Made by a program: the position numbers and the translations under genes. Of a DNA stretch of 64,000 nucleotides, positions 1 through 8,090 are shown piece by piece. A model generated the notes under the pieces. The model made no database searches, had not been told where the DNA came from, and saw nothing but the letters and a program-made list of their open reading frames with translations. Each line of letters begins with the position of its first letter. The first letter of the stretch is position 1. The DNA comes from Muricoccus roseus (lineage in GTDB: Bacteria > Pseudomonadota > Alphaproteobacteria > Acetobacterales > Acetobacteraceae): positions 30,877 to 94,876 of the forward strand of contig NZ_FQZF01000021.1 in assembly GCF_900141905.1 (NCBI RefSeq). Reading direction: 5' to 3'.

Positions 1-1
1 G

Positions 2-367
2 CCCCGGCTGCGGCCCACCACCCCGATGCTCGCGGGGGCCGGCCTCGTCTCGGGCGTGATGGGCGGCATCTCGGGCGTGCACGGGCCGCTGATGGGGCTG
101 GTGGTGTCGCACCTCTCCGCCCAGGCCGTGCGCGGCTTCCTCGGACTGTTCTGGCTGCTTGCCTATCTCGCCTTGCTCGCCATGGCCATTCCGGCCGGGC
201 GGCTGGGCTGGGGCGAGGTCTGGCTCGCGCTCGGCCTGCTGCCGGGCATCGCGCTCGGCGCCGCCCTTTCAGGCCCGGCGCGGCGCTGGCTGCACGGGCC
301 GCGGCTGCGCTGGGCCATCCTCGGCATCTCCGCCGCCGGCGGCATCGCGCTGGTGGCGGCGGGATGA
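2..367 (+). CDS. TauE/SafE-family permease, C-terminal part (5' end outside window)
   Basis: The reading frame is open from the window edge to a TGA. The visible 121 residues are very hydrophobic, with three to four likely membrane helices and a glycine-rich stretch (GVMGGISGVHGPL) typical of the second half of TauE/SafE anion exporters. Members export sulfite, sulfoacetate or other small anions, but the substrate cannot be read from this part. The stop overlaps the start of the next gene (ATGA), so the two are probably cotranslated. The family call rests on the short glycine-rich motif and hydrophobic profile only. Confidence 0.7.
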   Translation, partial: PRLRPTTPMLAGAGLVSGVMGGISGVHGPLMGLVVSHLSAQAVRGFLGLFWLLAYLALLAMAIPAGRLGWGEVWLALGLLPGIALGAALSGPARRWLHGPRLRWAILGISAAGGIALVAAG

Positions 368-828
368 GCGCGCTGCGCCTTGCCCGGCCGGAGGAGGCGG
401 AGGCGATCCGGGCGCTCGTCGAGCGGGCCTATGCGCATTACATCCCGCTCCTCGGCCGCCGCCCCGCGCCGATGGATGACGACTTCGCCGCGCGGATCGC
501 GCATGGCCAGGCCCATGTGCTGGAGCGGGAGGGCGAGATCGTCGCGCTGGCCGTGATCGAGGATCGCGGCGGCTATCTCTGGATCGAGGATCTGGCGGTC
601 GAGCCGGCGCTGCACGGGCAGGGCATCGGGCGCGCGCTGCTGGCCTTCTGCGAGGCGCGGGCGCGCGGCCTGGGGCTGCGCGAGTTGCGGCTGCTGACAA
701 ACGAGCGGATGGAACGGAACCGCGCCATCTACGCGAAGGCGGGGTTCGCCGAGGCGGACCGGCGCGAGGACGAGGGATTCCGCCGTGTCTACATGGTGCG
801 GCACCTGGAGGATCCGGCCGGGGGATAG
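364..828 (+). CDS. GNAT-family N-acetyltransferase
   Basis: A 154-residue single-domain acetyltransferase. The acetyl-CoA pyrophosphate loop is visible near residues 81-91 (VEPALHGQGIGRALL), after the beta-4 strand (YLWIEDLAV), and the C-terminal part has the usual N-x-x-A-I-Y-x-K-x-GF motif (NRAIYAKAGF). It would transfer an acetyl group to an amine; the acceptor is unknown. It overlaps the preceding permease gene by 4 bases. The start is fixed by that overlap and by the length, which matches ordinary small GNAT proteins. Confidence 0.9.
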   Translation: MSALRLARPEEAEAIRALVERAYAHYIPLLGRRPAPMDDDFAARIAHGQAHVLEREGEIVALAVIEDRGGYLWIEDLAVEPALHGQGIGRALLAFCEARARGLGLRELRLLTNERMERNRAIYAKAGFAEADRREDEGFRRVYMVRHLEDPAGG

Positions 829-907
829 GCCCTGGCGGCCGTTCCACCCCCGGGGATAGGATGGATCGGCGGCGCACCGGATTCGGCCGCGGCCTGCTTG
901 CGATAGG

Positions 908-1972
908 ATGCCGATGCCCGGTCGTCTTCCCCGTCTCATGCGCGGGCTGTGCGGCGCCGCGCTGCTCACCCTTTGCGCCATGGCGGCCCAGGCGCAGGAG
1001 CCGGCCCGCCTCCGTGTCATCGGCGGGTTGGCCGGGGTTTCCCAGTTCCTGCGCTATGAGGAGCCCTTCTGGCGCGACCGGCTGCCCGAGATCACCCAGG
1101 GCCGCGCCGTGGCGGAGATCACGCCCTCCGACCGTTCCGGGCTGAAGCCGGACGAGATGCTCTCCCTCCTCCAGCGCGGCACGGTGCCCTTCGGCACCAT
1201 CCTCCTGGCCCAGGCGGCGGCCGAGGAGCCGGAATTCCAGGCGCTGGACCTGCCCCTGCAGAACCCGGACATCGGAACGCTCCGGCGGACCGTGCAGCTC
1301 TACCGGCCGCATCTCCAGCGCCTGCTGGCGGAGCGCTACGGGGTGGAGCTGCTGGCCATCTACACCTATCCCGCCCAGGTCACCTGGTGCCGCCGGCCCT
1401 TCACGGGCCTGGCCGACCTCGCGGGGCGGCGCATCCGCACCTCCTCCCTTGGCCAGGGGGAGGTGTTCGAGGCGCTGGGCGCGACGCCCGTCAGCATCCC
1501 CTTCGCCGGCATCGTGCCCGCCATGCGCAAGGGGCGCGTGGAATGCGCCGTGACCGGCGCCCTTTCCGGCAACGCCATCGGGCTGCAGGAGGTGGCGACG
1601 CATATCCAGGACATGGCGCTGAGCTGGGGCGTCTCGATGTTCGGCGCCAACCGTGAGGCCTGGAACGCGCTGCCCGAGGCGGTGCGCACCGGCATCCGGC
1701 GCGGGCTGGGGGAGCTGGAGGATGCGATCTGGAAGGGCGCGGAGGGGGAGACGGTGGAGGGCATGCGCTGCGCCACCGGCGCGCCGGAATGCACCGGCCC
1801 GCGCGGCCGGCTGACCCCTGTGCCCATGACGCCGGAGGATGCCGCGAGGCGGCGCGGCCTGCTGCTCTGGATGGTGCTGCCCCGCTGGATCGACCGCTGC
1901 GGGCCGGATTGCGCCACCATCTGGAATAGCACCCTCGCCTCCGACCTGGGGGTTCGCGCCCATGCGCGCTGA
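908..1972 (+). CDS. DctP-like (TRAP-type) periplasmic solute-binding protein
   Basis: A 354-residue exported protein. A signal peptide covers about residues 1-29 (basic start, hydrophobic core, AAQA cleavage). The mature part follows the DctP pattern, with a region reading [16 protein letters not shown] that corresponds to the conserved ligand-arginine segment, and [16 protein letters not shown] further on. Four cysteines in the C-terminal third ([13 protein letters not shown]) could form disulfides. No TRAP membrane subunits (DctQ/DctM) are adjacent. Instead the gene overlaps a chemoreceptor gene by 11 bases, so it may deliver a ligand signal to that receptor; this is inference. A start at the internal Met-11 is also possible. 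Confidence 0.85.
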   Translation: MPMPGRLPRLMRGLCGAALLTLCAMAAQAQEPARLRVIGGLAGVSQFLRYEEPFWRDRLPEITQGRAVAEITPSDRSGLKPDEMLSLLQRGTVPFGTILLAQAAAEEPEFQALDLPLQNPDIGTLRRTVQLYRPHLQRLLAERYGVELLAIYTYPAQVTWCRRPFTGLADLAGRRIRTSSLGQGEVFEALGATPVSIPFAGIVPAMRKGRVECAVTGALSGNAIGLQEVATHIQDMALSWGVSMFGANREAWNALPEAVRTGIRRGLGELEDAIWKGAEGETVEGMRCATGAPECTGPRGRLTPVPMTPEDAARRRGLLLWMVLPRWIDRCGPDCATIWNSTLASDLGVRAHAR

Positions 1973-3539
1973 GGGCGAGCGGCGCACCCGCTGGACCGGG
2001 CGGATCAGCACCCGCGCGGCCGGAATCCTCCTGCTGATGCTGCTGGTGCTCGGCCTTCTCTCCGGCGGCTCCACGCTGATCGGCGCGCGGCAATCCGCCA
2101 TCATCGGCGAGTTGGGCATCCGCCAGCGCGGCCATACGGAGGCGGTGGACGACTTCGCCAGCAGCCTCTTCTCCTTCAGCGGCTTCCTCGGCAACGTCAT
2201 CCTCGGCGAGGTGCGCCCCTCCGTCGCCGCGCGCCGCGTGACGCGCGAGGTCGAGCTGCTGGGCGGTGCCTATGACGAGCTCCTGGCCCGCATCGGCGAC
2301 CGGCTCGACCCGCTGCTCGTCTCCACCACGCGGGACATGATGGCACGCATGCCCGCGCTCGGCCGCGAGATGCAGGCGGCCTTCGCCGGGGAGCAGCGGG
2401 ACCGCTACGCGGCGCTGAACGATGCCTGGCGCGTGCGCGCCGTGACCTTCAACAGCCTGGTGGGCGAGGCACGCCGGCTGGTGCGCGAGGAAGCCGGGGA
2501 GAACCTGGCCCGCGCGCGCCGTCTCTCGGACCAGGGGCACTGGGTGAACATGGCGGGGCTGGCGGTCGGCCTGCTCGGCCTCTTCCTCACCTGGCTCGTC
2601 CTCGTGCGGCTGACGGCCCGACCGCTCGCGCAGGTGGCGCGCGCGATGGAACGTCTGGCCCATGGGCAGGCGGAGGCGGAGGTGCCTGCCACGGATCGCC
2701 GCGACCAGGTGGGCGAGATGGCGCGCGCCCTTCTCGTGTTCCGCGACAACCTGCTGACCACGCGCCGCCTGGGCGAGCAGGCGCTGCACGGCGCGCGGCG
2801 CACGGCCATCGCCACCGGCCAGGCCTCGCAGGCCATCGGGCAGATTTCGGATGGCGCGATGACGCAGCTGACCGAGCTGAACCACCTGGCGGAGGCGCTG
2901 GGCCATAGCAGCGACGCGATCCGCGAGGTCGGGCGCATCACCCAGGGCTCCCACGACCAGACCGAGGCCGCGCGCAGGCTGCTGGCCGAGGGCCTGACGA
3001 AGATCACCGCGCTGATCGAGCTGGTGGATGCGGTGGGCGAGGACACGGAGCGCGTGACGCGCATCGCCGGCCATATCGGCCGCATCGCGACGCAGACGAA
3101 CATCCTGGCCATCAATGCCGCCATCGAGGCGGCGCGCGCCGGCGAGCATGGGCGCGGGCTGGCCGTGGTGGCGGAGGAGGTTCGCGCGCTTTCGGTGAAC
3201 ACCGAGAACCTGGCGCAGGAGATCGCCGACGTGGTGGTGCAGGCCGGCACCCGCGCGCGGGAGGGCCGGCAGGGTGCCGCCACCGTGGGCGCCGCGATGG
3301 ACGAGCTGGAACGCGTGGTGGGGGAGAGCGCCCGCCTCTCCGGCGCCACTGCCATCGCGATGGAGCAGCAGGAGGCCACCGTCACCAGCATCGCCGAGCG
3401 CGTGCAGGTGCTGACCCGCATCGGCCAGTCCAACGCCACGGCGGCGGAGGAGATCACCGCGACGATGATCGACCTCTCGCGCCTCGCCGATGAGACGCGG
3501 GCGGCGGTGGAGACGGTGGCGGCGGAGGGGCGAGGCTAG
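1962..3539 (+). CDS. Methyl-accepting chemotaxis protein
   Basis: A 525-residue chemoreceptor. Membrane helix 1 is at about residues 18-40, then a mostly helical periplasmic sensor region of about 150 residues, membrane helix 2 at about 195-216, a HAMP domain, and a long cytoplasmic coiled coil. The hairpin tip that binds CheA/CheW is clear near residues 383-420 ([16 protein letters not shown], then VVAEEVRAL). No C-terminal CheR-binding pentapeptide is seen. The ATG is chosen because the longer open frame upstream lies inside the binding-protein gene and gives no sensible N-terminus, while this start leads straight into the membrane anchor. The 11-base overlap with the binding protein implies joint translation. 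Confidence 0.95.
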   Translation: MRAEGERRTRWTGRISTRAAGILLLMLLVLGLLSGGSTLIGARQSAIIGELGIRQRGHTEAVDDFASSLFSFSGFLGNVILGEVRPSVAARRVTREVELLGGAYDELLARIGDRLDPLLVSTTRDMMARMPALGREMQAAFAGEQRDRYAALNDAWRVRAVTFNSLVGEARRLVREEAGENLARARRLSDQGHWVNMAGLAVGLLGLFLTWLVLVRLTARPLAQVARAMERLAHGQAEAEVPATDRRDQVGEMARALLVFRDNLLTTRRLGEQALHGARRTAIATGQASQAIGQISDGAMTQLTELNHLAEALGHSSDAIREVGRITQGSHDQTEAARRLLAEGLTKITALIELVDAVGEDTERVTRIAGHIGRIATQTNILAINAAIEAARAGEHGRGLAVVAEEVRALSVNTENLAQEIADVVVQAGTRAREGRQGAATVGAAMDELERVVGESARLSGATAIAMEQQEATVTSIAERVQVLTRIGQSNATAAEEITATMIDLSRLADETRAAVETVAAEGRG

Positions 3540-3548
3540 CCCCCCGCC

Positions 3549-3571
3549 GGGGAGGGGCGGAGCCCTTCCCC
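3549..3571. terminator. Hairpin between convergent genes, probable bidirectional terminator
   Basis: Arms GGGGAGGGGC and GCCCTTCCCC pair over 10 positions (nine Watson-Crick, one G-T) around a 3-base loop. It sits in the 40-base gap between the 3' ends of the chemoreceptor and gshA. There is no clear T tract. Confidence 0.5.
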
Positions 3572-3579
3572 AGGGGAGG

Positions 3580-4920
3580 TCAGAGCGCCGCTTCCTCGAA
3601 CACCCGCGACACCTCGCCGCCCCATTCCGCATTGCGCCGGAGCCAGTGGTCCGCCTGGGTTTCCCCGGATGCCGCGATGCGTTCCAGCGGCTCCAGGAAG
3701 CGCTCCTCCCCATGGCCGCGGGCGCGAAGCCCTTCGCGGGAGATGGCGAGGACGTCGCGCGCCACCTCGCGCAAAGTCAGCCCCCCGATGCTGGAATCCA
3801 GGGCGCGCATCGGCACGTCGGCCCGCAGCGCCTGCATCTGCGCCACGGACCAGCCGCGCACCAGCGCGGCGGCGGCCTTCTGCGCCGCATCGTCATAGAG
3901 CAGGCCGACCCAGAAGGCCGGCAGGGCCGAGACCATGGCGGCGGAGCCCATGTCGGCGCCGCGCATCTCCAGGAAGCGCTTCAGGCGCACATCGGTAAAA
4001 ACCGTGGTCACATGGTCCGCCCAGTCGCCCATGGTGGCCCGGACGGCGGGGTCCTTCGGCAGCCCCTTCGCCATGAAGTCGCGGAACGTCGTGCCGGTCG
4101 CGTCCACGAAGCGGCCCTCGCGCATCACGAAATACATGGGCACGTCCAGCACCCAGTCCGCAAAGCGCTCGAAGCCGAACCCGTCCTCGAAGGCCACGGC
4201 GGGAATGCCGGTGCGGTCGGGATCGGTGCGGCTCCACACATGGCCGCGCAGCGTGCGGTACTCCGTCGCCTCGCCTTCGCGGAACGGCGAATTGGCGAAG
4301 AGCGCGGTGGCGAGCGGCTGGAGGGCGAGGGAGATGCGGAGCTTCTCCACCATGTCCGCCTCGTCGCCGAAATCGAGATTGGCCTGCACGGTGGCGGTGC
4401 GCAGCATCATGTCGAGGCCCATGTCGCCCACGCGCGGCATGTATTCGCGCATGATGGCGTAGCGGCTCTTGGGCATCCACGGCATCGCCTCACGCGTCGC
4501 GGTGGGGTGGAAGCCCAGCCCCGCGAAGCCGATGCCGAGCGGCTCCGCCACCGCGCGCAGGTCGCGCAGATGGTCGTCCAGCTCCGCCTCGGTCTCCTGG
4601 ATGGTGATCACCGGCGCGCCGGAGAGCTCGAATTGCCCGCCCGGCTCCAGGCTCACGCTCGCTAGGCCGCGCTTGAGGCCGATCAGCTTGCCGGCATCCT
4701 CGATCCGCTCCCAGCCTTTCGTGGCCAGGCCTTCCAGCAGGGCCGCGATGCCGTCCGGCTCATAGGGCGGCGGAGCGAAGCCATCCCGGTAGAAGCCGAT
4801 CTTCTCGTGCTCCGTGCCCACGCGCCACTGGTCGCGCGGCTTGCTGCCGGCGGCGAACCATCCGGCGAGATCACGCGCGGATTGGATCGGCGTGAGGTCG
4901 GCCTCGCCAGGATTGGACAT
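3580..4920 (-). CDS. gshA: Glutamate-cysteine ligase, plant/alphaproteobacterial type
   Basis: A 446-residue enzyme for the first step of glutathione synthesis (ATP-dependent joining of glutamate and cysteine) in the cytoplasm. The early segment VGTEHEKIGFYRDGF is characteristic of the plant-type (GCS2) family and includes the metal/glutamate-binding acidic residues. Further family segments include SLEPGGQFELSGAP and MRTATVQANLDFGDE-like sequence in the middle (LRTATVQANLDF). The ATG chosen (MSNPGEADL) lies 8 bases after the rsmE stop; a frame extension of 11 residues upstream runs into rsmE and is unlikely. The two genes appear to form an rsmE-gshA operon, an arrangement common in alphaproteobacteria. 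Confidence 0.93.
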   Translation of the reverse strand: MSNPGEADLTPIQSARDLAGWFAAGSKPRDQWRVGTEHEKIGFYRDGFAPPPYEPDGIAALLEGLATKGWERIEDAGKLIGLKRGLASVSLEPGGQFELSGAPVITIQETEAELDDHLRDLRAVAEPLGIGFAGLGFHPTATREAMPWMPKSRYAIMREYMPRVGDMGLDMMLRTATVQANLDFGDEADMVEKLRISLALQPLATALFANSPFREGEATEYRTLRGHVWSRTDPDRTGIPAVAFEDGFGFERFADWVLDVPMYFVMREGRFVDATGTTFRDFMAKGLPKDPAVRATMGDWADHVTTVFTDVRLKRFLEMRGADMGSAAMVSALPAFWVGLLYDDAAQKAAAALVRGWSVAQMQALRADVPMRALDSSIGGLTLREVARDVLAISREGLRARGHGEERFLEPLERIAASGETQADHWLRRNAEWGGEVSRVFEEAAL

Positions 4921-4928
4921 GCTGTTTT

Positions 4929-5657
4929 CTACTCGTCCGTGTGGTGGGCCCAATCGCCGCGGGTCGCCTGCAGAACCGCGAGCGCCGAGACCGCCGCCGT
5001 CTCCGCCCGGAGGATTCGGGGGCCAAGGCTGACCATTGCAACAAAGGGATGCCGTGCCAGGGCGTCAAGTTCCGGTCCCGTGAAGCCTCCCTCCGGCCCG
5101 ATGAGGAGCGAGGGCATGGGGCCCGGCGGCAAGGCCGCCAGCGGCACCGCCTCCCGCCGCTCGGCCGCGACCACCAGGGGCGTCCCGTCCCAGGCGCCCA
5201 GCGCCGTGTAGAGGGGCACCGCCTCGGCCACATCCGGCACGTCCAGCCTTTCGCATTGCTCGGCCGCCTCGCGGGCGATGAGCGAGAGGCGCGCGCGGTT
5301 CACCCGGTCCGGCACGGCGCGGGTGGTCAGCACGGGGTGGATGGCGCGGACGCCGAGCTCCGTCGCCTTCTCCACCACCCATTCCATTGCCTCGCGCTTC
5401 AAAGCCGCCATCAGAAGGACGGGGCCGGCGAGCGGGGTTTGGGCGCGGCGAGGGCTCTCCGGCATGAAGGTGGCTTCATCCTTCCGGATCGAGGCGACGC
5501 GCGCTTTCCATTCTCCGTCCCGCCCGTTGAAGAGAAGGATTTCATCCCCCTCCTTCTTGCGCATCACCGCGCCGAGGTAACGGCCCTGGCCCGGCGCCGC
5601 CGGAACGGCCTCCCCTTCGCGCAGGTCGTGGTCGGTGTAGAGTCGCGGGATGGACAC
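4929..5657 (-). CDS. rsmE: 16S rRNA (uracil-1498-N3)-methyltransferase
   Basis: A 242-residue SPOUT-fold methyltransferase that modifies U1498 of 16S rRNA using S-adenosylmethionine. The N-terminal PUA-like domain starts with IPRLYTDHDL. The knotted SAM-binding end carries LLIGPEGGFTGPEL and LGPRILRAETA, the standard RsmE signatures. It is the first gene of the rsmE-gshA pair, and its start region overlaps that of the divergent ubiA by 8 bases, so the two promoters must lie within each other's coding sequence. Confidence 0.95.
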   Translation of the reverse strand: MSIPRLYTDHDLREGEAVPAAPGQGRYLGAVMRKKEGDEILLFNGRDGEWKARVASIRKDEATFMPESPRRAQTPLAGPVLLMAALKREAMEWVVEKATELGVRAIHPVLTTRAVPDRVNRARLSLIAREAAEQCERLDVPDVAEAVPLYTALGAWDGTPLVVAAERREAVPLAALPPGPMPSLLIGPEGGFTGPELDALARHPFVAMVSLGPRILRAETAAVSALAVLQATRGDWAHHTDE

Positions 5658-6585
5658 GGGCAGGGATCCGTCGGACAGGAAGGCCGTGGCTCCTTACACC
5701 GATATCCGCCGCGAAGGCCTCTCCGCCTGGCTGCCCGACGCGCTGGTGCCCTATGCGCTGCTGATGCGGCTGGACCGGCCAATCGGCTCCTGGCTGCTCT
5801 TCCTGCCCGGGCTCTGGGCCTTCGCGGCCGCCGCGCCGGACTGGGGGCGGGGGGCCTGGCTCACCCTTCTCTTCGCGCTGGGCGCGGTGGTGATGCGCGG
5901 CGCGGGCTGCGTGGTGAACGACCTGTGGGACCGGGACATCGACCGCCGGGTGGAGCGCACCCGGGGCCGGCCGCTGGCATCCGGCGCCGTCTCCCCGAAA
6001 CAGGCCCTGGCCTTCCTGGCGGGGCTGCTCCTGGTCGGGTTGGCGATCCTGCTCCAGCTGCCGCCAGCCGCGATCGGGCTGGGCGTGGCGTCGCTGCTGC
6101 CAATCGTGCTCTATCCGCTGGCGAAGCGGGTGACGGACTGGCCCCAGGCCGTGCTCGGGGTGGTCTTCACCTGGGCGGCGCCGATGGGATGGGCTTCCGC
6201 CACGGGCGTGCTGGAGGCCCCTGCCTTGCTGCTCTGGGCCGCCGGCTTCGCCTGGACCCTCGCCTACGACACGATCTACGCCCATCAGGACCGGGAGGAT
6301 GACGCCATGGTCGGCATCGGCTCCTCCGCGCTCACGCTCGGGGAGCGGACGCGGCCCTTCCTGGGGGTGGCCTTCGCGGTGTGCATCCTGCTGCTGGCGG
6401 CGGCGGGGTGGGCGGCGGGGCTGCACCCGGTCTTCGTAGCCGCGCTCCTGCTCCCGGCCGCGCATTTCTCCTGGCAGGTTCATCGGCTGGACATCCACGA
6501 CCCCGGCCTCTGCCTGCGCCTCTTCCGGTCCAATCGCGATGCGGGGCTGCTGATCGCCCTGGCTCTCCTGCTGGGCCGGCTATGA
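5650..6585 (+). CDS. ubiA: 4-hydroxybenzoate polyprenyltransferase
   Basis: A 311-residue integral membrane prenyltransferase of ubiquinone synthesis that attaches the polyprenyl tail to 4-hydroxybenzoate. Both Mg-pyrophosphate-binding motifs are present: NDLWDRDID at about residue 90 and DTIYAHQDREDD at about residue 207. Eight or nine hydrophobic segments are visible. The N-terminal 35 residues before the first helix are hydrophilic as expected. The stop overlaps the next start (ATGA). Confidence 0.95.
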   Translation: MDTGRDPSDRKAVAPYTDIRREGLSAWLPDALVPYALLMRLDRPIGSWLLFLPGLWAFAAAAPDWGRGAWLTLLFALGAVVMRGAGCVVNDLWDRDIDRRVERTRGRPLASGAVSPKQALAFLAGLLLVGLAILLQLPPAAIGLGVASLLPIVLYPLAKRVTDWPQAVLGVVFTWAAPMGWASATGVLEAPALLLWAAGFAWTLAYDTIYAHQDREDDAMVGIGSSALTLGERTRPFLGVAFAVCILLLAAAGWAAGLHPVFVAALLLPAAHFSWQVHRLDIHDPGLCLRLFRSNRDAGLLIALALLLGRL

Positions 6586-7235
6586 GGGGGCCTGCGGAGG
6601 CCGAGGCCTTCGTCGCCGCCCAGACCGTCATCGCGCGCCCGGCGCTGGTGCCCGAGATCCCGCTCCACCTCGCGACCGAGATCACCCCGATCTGGCAGGC
6701 CACCGAGGCCTGGCTGGGCGAGCAGGGCATCGAGCCCCCCTTCTGGGCCTTCGCCTGGCCGGGCAGCCAGGCCCTGGCCCGCTGGATCCTGGACGACCCA
6801 ACCCGCGTCGCGGGAAAGCGCGTGCTGGATTTCGCGGCAGGCGGCGGGCTGGCCGCCATCGCGGCCGCCCTTGCCGGCGCGGCGGGGGTGGAGGCGGCCG
6901 AGATCGACACCCTGGCCCATGCCGCCACCCGGCTGAACGCGCGGCTCAACGGCGTGGCGGTGGCGGAAGCGCCGGGGGATGTCGTGGGCAGCCCGGCCCG
7001 TTGGGACACGGTGCTGGCCGGCGATGTCTGCTACGAGGCACCGATGACCCGGCACATCCTGCCCTGGCTGCGCCAACTGGCCGGCGCCGGGGTGCAGGTG
7101 ATCCTGGCCGATCCCGGCCGCGCCTATGTCCCGCGCGAAGGCCTGGAAGCGGTGGCCCAATTCCGCGTGCCCGTGACGCGGGAACTGGAGGACCGCGACA
7201 CGCGGGAGGTGACCCTGTTCCGGCTGGCCGGATGA
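6582..7235 (+). CDS. ETFB-lysine methyltransferase-like SAM methyltransferase
   Basis: A 217-residue class I methyltransferase. The order PPFWAFAWPGSQALARW, then VLDFAAGGGLAAIAAA (SAM-binding motif I), AAEID (motif II acidic residue) and VILADPGRAYVP matches the METTL20/ETFB lysine methyltransferase group, which methylates lysines of the electron-transfer flavoprotein beta subunit. Many databases call such proteins L11 methyltransferase-like. The ATG is set by the 4-base overlap with ubiA; the longer open frame upstream lies within ubiA. Substrate assignment is by family resemblance only. Confidence 0.85.
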   Translation: MRGPAEAEAFVAAQTVIARPALVPEIPLHLATEITPIWQATEAWLGEQGIEPPFWAFAWPGSQALARWILDDPTRVAGKRVLDFAAGGGLAAIAAALAGAAGVEAAEIDTLAHAATRLNARLNGVAVAEAPGDVVGSPARWDTVLAGDVCYEAPMTRHILPWLRQLAGAGVQVILADPGRAYVPREGLEAVAQFRVPVTRELEDRDTREVTLFRLAG

Positions 7236-7280
7236 GACCGCCCCACGGAAGGTCTGTGACCTCGTTCGGAACCTTCCGTT

Positions 7281-7517
7281 TGAGGGCTCCGCCCTCACCC
7301 GCCAAGGGCCTGAGGCCCTTGGAACCCCGTCTGACTGCCGTGGATACCGTGATCGAAGGGATCTCGGGTTGAAGGGGCTCTTTCCTGGCTTTGCAGTCGC
7401 CTCGGGTCATGGACCCGAGGCGCACCGTCAGCCCCGTGATTCCGACTCGAAGAAAAAGAAGAAGGTGAGGGGTCCTGGGAGAGGAAGAATTCCTTCTTCC
7501 TCTCCCCGGGACAAACC
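7281..7517 (+). repeat. Multi-hairpin intergenic repeat, copy A
   Basis: First of four related copies in the window. In transcription order it holds hairpin 1 (TGAGGGC/GCCCTCA, loop TCC), hairpin 2 (CCAAGGGCC/GGCCCTTGG, loop TGA), a conserved unpaired stretch starting GGAACCCCGTCTGACTGCCG, hairpin 3 at 7398-7422 (11-bp stem, 3-base loop), an A-rich linker (GAAGAAAAAGAAG), hairpin 4 at 7474-7509 (14-bp stem with one mismatch here), and the tail GGGACAAACC. It begins 45 bases after the stop of the methyltransferase gene, in the direction of its transcription. It probably acts as a 3' UTR or terminator. Confidence 0.9.
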
Positions 7518-7643
7518 GGTCAGAACCGGCCCCCAGCCCCATGAGGCATGCCGGCCACGCGCGAAAGAGCTTTGCCGCACCACGAAACCCCAGCCCTTTG
7601 CCTTTGTTTTTCCCTGGATATTGAGGCGGATCGGGCAGGAATC
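7518..7643 (+). other. Leader region of the response-regulator gene
   Basis: The 408-base gap between the methyltransferase and receiver genes contains repeat copy A, followed by these 126 bases. They hold a locally T-rich stretch (GCCTTTGTTTTTCCCTGGATATTG) about 30-50 bases before the start codon, which could carry the receiver's promoter, and GGCAGGA as a possible ribosome site. I could not fix a promoter with confidence. Confidence 0.3.
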
Positions 7644-8090
7644 ATGTCGCAACGCGTGCTGATCGTGGAGGACGAGGCCCTGATTGCCCTCGACCTCTCC
7701 TTCTGCCTGGAAGCGCTGGGGCATGAGGTGGTGGCGACCGCCGCCGATTCCGCCGAGGCGCTGTCCGCCGCGCGGGAGGGCATAGACTTGGCCTTCGTGG
7801 ACCTGAACCTGCGTGACGGCCCGACCGGCCCGGCCCTGGGCGAGGCCTTGGCCCGGGACTGGGACGCGACCGTGATTTACCTGACCGCCAATCCGCGCCA
7901 GGTGGGATCCGGGGTGCGAGGCCCGGTGGGCATCCTACCCAAGCCCTATACGGAGGAGGTCCTCGCCCAGGCCGTGCGCTTCGCCGTGTCGCTGCGCCAG
8001 GGCCGCTCCGCCCTTCCGCCGCCCGAGCTACGCCTCCTGACGGGTGCGGCGACGACGTTGGAGCGCGCCGGGCGGGAGTCGCGCTTCTAG
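7644..8090 (+). CDS. Stand-alone receiver-domain response regulator
   Basis: A 148-residue protein that is a single receiver domain with a short tail and no output domain. Phosphoacceptor Asp-53 lies in FVDLNLRDG, the acidic pocket is EDE at residues 9-11, the switch threonine is Thr-81 (YLTANP) and the conserved lysine is Lys-100 (ILPKPY). This sequence style is common for receivers paired with HWE kinases in alphaproteobacteria. Its last 63 bases overlap, on the opposite strand, the 3' end of just such a kinase, the likely partner. The ATG is chosen because the receiver fold begins directly after it; a longer frame upstream has no family resemblance. Confidence 0.92.
   Translation: MSQRVLIVEDEALIALDLSFCLEALGHEVVATAADSAEALSAAREGIDLAFVDLNLRDGPTGPALGEALARDWDATVIYLTANPRQVGSGVRGPVGILPKPYTEEVLAQAVRFAVSLRQGRSALPPPELRLLTGAATTLERAGRESRF

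Noticed and set aside
269..2200. Long minus-strand open frame across the GNAT and binding-protein genes
   Set aside because: It crosses two well-supported genes and their junction; the translation has no domain features.
7268..7310. GGAAC in the conserved core of the repeat as a possible EcfG promoter
   Set aside because: No CGTT occurs 16-17 bases downstream of GGAAC in any of the four copies, so the promoter consensus is not met.
7369..7662. Possible small protein encoded by the repeat: copies A (7369-7662) and D (58505-58711) share a peptide with [18 protein letters not shown]
   Set aside because: In copy B the same frame has a TAG just before the shared part, and in copy C the extra hairpin shifts the frame. 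The shared peptide follows from conserved DNA and stems, not from a conserved reading frame.
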